Shown here piece by piece: positions 54,268 to 57,266 of a stretch of DNA of 57,266 bases. Within the stretch, counting starts at the first letter, position 1, and every line of letters begins with the position of its first letter. The notes beneath the pieces were generated by a model. That model ran no database searches, had not been told where the DNA came from, and was given only the letters and a program-made list of their open reading frames with translations. The DNA lies in the NCBI RefSeq assembly GCF_014193375.1, contig NZ_JACHZF010000004.1, positions 1 through 57,266 on the forward strand. The letters are read 5' to 3'. The translations under genes were made by a program, and so were the position numbers. This DNA comes from Halomonas campaniensis (GTDB taxonomy: Bacteria > Pseudomonadota > Gammaproteobacteria > Pseudomonadales > Halomonadaceae).

Positions 54268-56333
54268 TGGCTGCCAACACCCTACTGGTTGAACTGGGCG
54301 TCGAGGAGCTGCCCCCGAGCGCCATCGACCCGCTCTCCGACGCCCTGGCCACGGGCATCCAGCGCGGCCTGGCCGAGGCCGGCGTTGCCCATGGCCCGGT
54401 GCGCGCCTATGCCACCCCGCGGCGGCTCGCCGTGCAGATCGAGGCGCTGGAGGACAAGCAGCCCGATCGCGAGGTGGAGCGCCGCGGTCCGGCACTGGCC
54501 GCCGCCTTCAAGGATGGCCAGCCGACCCGGGCCGCCGAAGGCTTCGCTCGCTCCTGCGGCGTCGCGGTCAGCGAACTGATCCACCTCGAGACCGACAAGG
54601 GCACCTGGCTCGGCTATCGCGAACAGCAGCAGGGCGAGGCCACCACCACCCTGCTGCCCGGCATCGTCGACAAGGCGATCGCTGGCCTGCCGGTACCGAA
54701 GAACATGCGCTGGGGCGCTTCCCGGGTGGAATTCTCGCGTCCGGCTCACTGGCTGGTGATGCTCTACGGCAGCGAGGTGATCGAGGCCGAGGCGCTGGGC
54801 CTCAAGGCCGGACGGACCACCCGAGGCCACCGTTTCCATGCCCCGGCGCCCCTCGAGCTGGCCGATGCGGACGGCTATCTCGCGGCCCTGGAGGGCGCCT
54901 GGGTGCTTGCCGACCGCGATGTGCGACGCGAGCGCATCCGCGAGCAGGTGCTGTCCGAGGCCGAGGTGCAGGAGGCCACGGCGGTGATCGACGAGGATCT
55001 GCTCGTCGAGGTCAGCGGCCTGGTGGAGTGGCCCGTGGCGCTGACCGGCAGCTTCGACGAACGCTTCCTCGAGGTGCCGGCCGAGTGCCTGATCTCCTCC
55101 ATGAAGGCCAACCAGAAGTACTTCCACCTGCTGGATGACGAGGGTCGCCTCAAGCCGCTCTTCATCACCGTTGCCAACATCGACAGCCAGGACCCGCGCC
55201 AGGTCATCGAGGGCAACGAGAAGGTCATCCGTCCCCGCCTCGCCGATGCCGCCTTCTTCTACGACACCGACCGCAAGCGCACGCTGGCCTCACGGATAGA
55301 GGAACTCGCCGGGGTGGTGTTCCAGAAGCAGCTCGGCACCCTGGCCGACAAGGCCCACCGCAACGCCGCCGTGGCCGCCTTCATCGCCGGGCGCATCGAT
55401 GGCGATGTGGCCCAGGCACGCCGCGCGGCCGAACTGGCCAAGTGTGACCTGGTCACCGAGATGGTGCTGGAGTTCCCCGAGCTGCAGGGCATCATGGGCC
55501 GCTACTACGCCGAGCATGACGGCGAACCCCGGGAGGTCGCCCAGGCGCTCGAGGAGCAATACCTGCCACGCTTCGCGACCGATGCCATTCCCTCGACTCG
55601 GACCGGCATGGCCCTGGCCCTCGCCGACCGCCTCGACACCCTGACCGGAATCTTCGGCATCGGGGCCCGCCCCACCGGCACCAAGGACCCCTTTGCCCTG
55701 CGCCGCGCCGCCATCGGGGTGCTCAACATCCTGATCAAGGGCGAGCTTGACCTGGACCTTCGCGAGCTCCTCGAGCTTTCCGCCGCCCAGCACCAGGAGC
55801 TCCCCTATGCCGAAGGGCTGGTGGAGGAGGTGCTGGGTTACATGCTCGACCGCTTCCGGGCCTGGGGGCAGGACGAGGGCATCGAGGCCGAGGTCTACCT
55901 GGCCGTTCGCGCCCGCCCGGTCAACCGGCCGCTGGACTTCGCACGGCGACTGCGCGCCGTCCACGCCTTCGCCAGCCGTGAGGAGGCCGCTGCCCTCGCC
56001 GCCGCCAACAAGCGTGTCTCCAACATCCTCGCCAAGCAGGAGGGTCCGGTCGGCGAGGAGGTGGACGTCGCACGGCTCCAGGATCCCGCCGAGAAGGCCC
56101 TGTACGAGGCCGTCAGCTCCCGCCGCGAAGGGGTCATGCCGCTATTCGCCGAGGGGCGCTACGCCGAGGCGCTGGACACCCTGGCCAGCCTGCGCGAGCC
56201 GGTCGATGCCTTCTTCGACCAGGTCATGGTAATGGCCGATGACACGGCCGTTCGCAACAACCGGCTCGCCCTCCTGGCCAGCCTGAGGGCGCTGTTCCTC
56301 GAGGTGGCGGATATCGCCCAGCTCCAGCAGTAA
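54267..56333 (+). CDS. glyS: Glycyl-tRNA synthetase beta subunit
   Basis: The product is 688 residues from ATG 54267 (a GTG one codon earlier is possible), behind GGGAGA. The N-terminal segment NTLLVELGVEELPPSAI, YATPRRLAVQIE, the central SMKANQKYFHLLDDEGRL and the C-terminal tRNA-binding helical part are typical. The stop-start overlap with glyQ ensures balanced subunits. A strong intrinsic terminator follows. Confidence 0.97.
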
Positions 56334-56351
56334 CCGCCCCGCGGTGTCACG

Positions 56352-56381
56352 AGGCCGGCAGCCAACGCTGCCGGCCTTTTT
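56352..56381 (+). terminator. Intrinsic terminator of glyQS
   Basis: A 10-bp stem AGGCCGGCAG/CTGCCGGCCT with a 6-base loop is followed by five Ts, 18 bases after the glyS stop. Confidence 0.9.
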
Positions 56382-56401
56382 CATGCGCACCCGTCCCCAA
56401 C

Positions 56402-56417
56402 TGTTTCACGTGGAACA
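56402..56417. other. parS: parS-like site 1 (ParB-binding)
   Basis: TGTTTCACGTGGAACA differs from the parS consensus TGTTTCACGTGAAACA at one base. It lies in the glyS-gmhB gap outside any gene. ParB nucleates here to organise the origin region for segregation. Confidence 0.85.
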
Positions 56418-56514
56418 TCGCCGCCCGGAGTCGAGCCCTCCTTGGCAGGACTCGCCCTCCACCGACAGTCGCTGACCTTCCTTTCCCATGGTCGCCTCGC
56501 CGCTTGGCATGGCG

Positions 56515-56530
56515 TGTTCCACGTGAAACA
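56515..56530. other. parS: parS-like site 2 (ParB-binding)
   Basis: TGTTCCACGTGAAACA is the exact reverse complement of site 1 and also one base from consensus. It lies 97 bases after site 1 and 41 bases before gmhB. Apart from the two sites and the glyS terminator nothing else was seen in this 238-bp gap. Confidence 0.85.
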
Positions 56531-56571
56531 CTCAGCTTCGTCATGCACCGATACCCGGAGACCCTTTCCCC

Positions 56572-57141
56572 ATGCCCTCAGCCGAACGCCTGGTGATCCT
56601 CGATCGAGACGGTGTCATCAACCGGGATTCCGATGACTACGTGAAGTCCATCGACGAATGGATCCCCTACCCCACCGCCATCCTTGCCATCGCCAGGCTG
56701 ACGCGTGCGGGCTGGAAGGTGGCCGTCGCCACCAACCAGTCCGGTATCGCCCGGGGCTACTATGACGAGACCGCGCTGGCCGAGATGCACGCCGCGCTGG
56801 ACCGCCTGGTGCATGAGGCGGGCGGCGAGATTGCCCACATCGCCTGGTGCCCGCATGGTCCCTCTGACGGTTGCGACTGCCGCAAGCCGCTCCCGGGCCT
56901 GCTGGTGCAGATCCGTGACGCCCTGGGCCTGGAAAGCCTGGCAGGAAGCTGGATGGTGGGTGACAGCCTGCGCGATCTTCAGGCCGGTGATGCCCTGGGC
57001 TGCCATCCGGTGCTGGTCCGAACCGGCAAGGGTGAGCGCACCTTGGCCAAGCACCCCGAACTGGCTTCAGCTCACACTGAGACGCGGGTCTTTGATGACC
57101 TGGAGGGTTTCGTCGACTGGCTGCTCGAGGAGAAGGGATAA
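56572..57141 (+). CDS. gmhB: D-glycero-beta-D-manno-heptose-1,7-bisphosphate 7-phosphatase
   Basis: The product is 189 residues of the HAD family. The nucleophile motif is D11-x-D13 (LDRDGVIN), followed by ATNQSGIARG and VGDSLRDLQAGDA. A zinc site is formed by C93, H95, C101 and C103 (CPHGPSDGCDC), typical of GmhB. It removes the 7-phosphate between the HldE kinase and adenylyltransferase steps. It follows the parS-like sites; in Pseudomonas gmhB also lies beside glyS near the origin. Confidence 0.95.
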   Translation: MPSAERLVILDRDGVINRDSDDYVKSIDEWIPYPTAILAIARLTRAGWKVAVATNQSGIARGYYDETALAEMHAALDRLVHEAGGEIAHIAWCPHGPSDGCDCRKPLPGLLVQIRDALGLESLAGSWMVGDSLRDLQAGDALGCHPVLVRTGKGERTLAKHPELASAHTETRVFDDLEGFVDWLLEEKG

Positions 57142-57196
57142 GCTGCAAGCTGCAAGCTGCAAGCTGCAAGCTGCAAGCTGCAAGCTGCAAGCTGCA
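57142..57196. repeat. Tandem repeat of GCTGCAA, about 7.9 copies
   Basis: Seven perfect copies of the 7-mer GCTGCAA and a final GCTGCA follow the gmhB stop codon directly. All copies are identical, as expected for a repeat that gains and loses units by slippage. Each unit carries AGCT and TGCA, so the single strand can fold in many registers. Confidence 0.95.
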
Positions 57197-57222
57197 GCAG
57201 GATTGTGGCCTCACCTGCCAGC

Positions 57223-57266
57223 CAAGCAAAAGCCCGCCATCGTTGCCGATGGCGGGCTTTTGCTTG
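57223..57266. terminator. Long bidirectional terminator at the right edge
   Basis: A perfect 20-bp stem with a TTGC loop reaches the last base of the window. It contains AAAAGCCCGCCATCG on one arm and the T-rich complement GGGCTTTTGC on the other, so it can work in both directions. It closes gmhB and probably a convergent gene beyond the edge. Confidence 0.85.

Noticed and set aside
57142..57196. CRISPR array or coding repeat
   Set aside because: The unit is 7 bp with no spacers. The reverse frame through it encodes a cysteine-leucine repeat with no other support.

Overview
The window is high-GC, densely coded DNA from a gammaproteobacterium, most likely Halomonas or a close relative in Halomonadaceae. 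The gene orders UPF0149-pepP-ubiH-ubiI, zapA-6S RNA-5-FCL, gshB-tonB-yqgE-ruvX and rhodanese-secB next to gpmI are gammaproteobacterial. glyQ-glyS-gmhB beside two parS-like sites is the arrangement expected close to oriC in Pseudomonas-like genomes. No insertion sequence, phage, CRISPR array, rRNA or tRNA was seen.

Left third (1-21270), catabolism. The 5' end of a TRAP small permease runs off the left edge. Facing it is an operon for homogentisate: an MBL-fold protein, a two-component flavin hydroxylase resembling 3-hydroxyphenylacetate 6-hydroxylase MhaA/MhaB, then hmgA, fahA and maiA, which take homogentisate to fumarate and acetoacetate. A Bcr/CflA exporter follows. Next come a giant indolepyruvate:ferredoxin oxidoreductase-type enzyme with a divergent Lrp regulator and an MFS carrier, a second MhaA/MhaB-like pair with a divergent LuxR-type regulator, and a cysteine-rich DUF6455-like protein behind an FNR/ANR-type promoter. 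The block ends with an orphan TRAP binding protein, a self-sufficient CYP116B-like P450 and a divergent IclR regulator. The theme is uptake and oxidation of aromatic or organic acids.

Middle (21334-41858), housekeeping: pyrB, a small membrane protein, ruvX-yqgE-tonB-gshB, a CvfB-like protein, rsmE, secB, rhodanese, gpmI, an envC-like gene, ctpA, two ubiquinone hydroxylases, pepP, a UPF0149 gene, zapA, 6S RNA, 5-formyl-THF cyclo-ligase, ilvA and rpiA. A 31-residue membrane protein with its own good promoter lies between the cyclo-ligase gene and ilvA.

Right third (41890-57266), envelope: waaA, hldE, two GT9 enzymes, kdkA, a GT4 and a GT2 enzyme, an OpgB-like transferase, waaF, hldD and gmhB make the LPS inner core. 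The genes are tightly packed; kdkA shares start-codon bases with one opposing gene and stop-codon bases with another. glyQ and glyS come before gmhB. Between glyS and gmhB are a strong terminator and two mirror-image parS-like sites. After gmhB are a 7-bp tandem repeat and a 20-bp-stem terminator.

Dispersed signals that genes do not explain are a ~105-bp intergenic repeat in two copies (1450-1554 and 40981-41086) and an 18-bp near-palindrome shared at 16 of 18 positions by two distant control regions (323-340 and 16903-16920).
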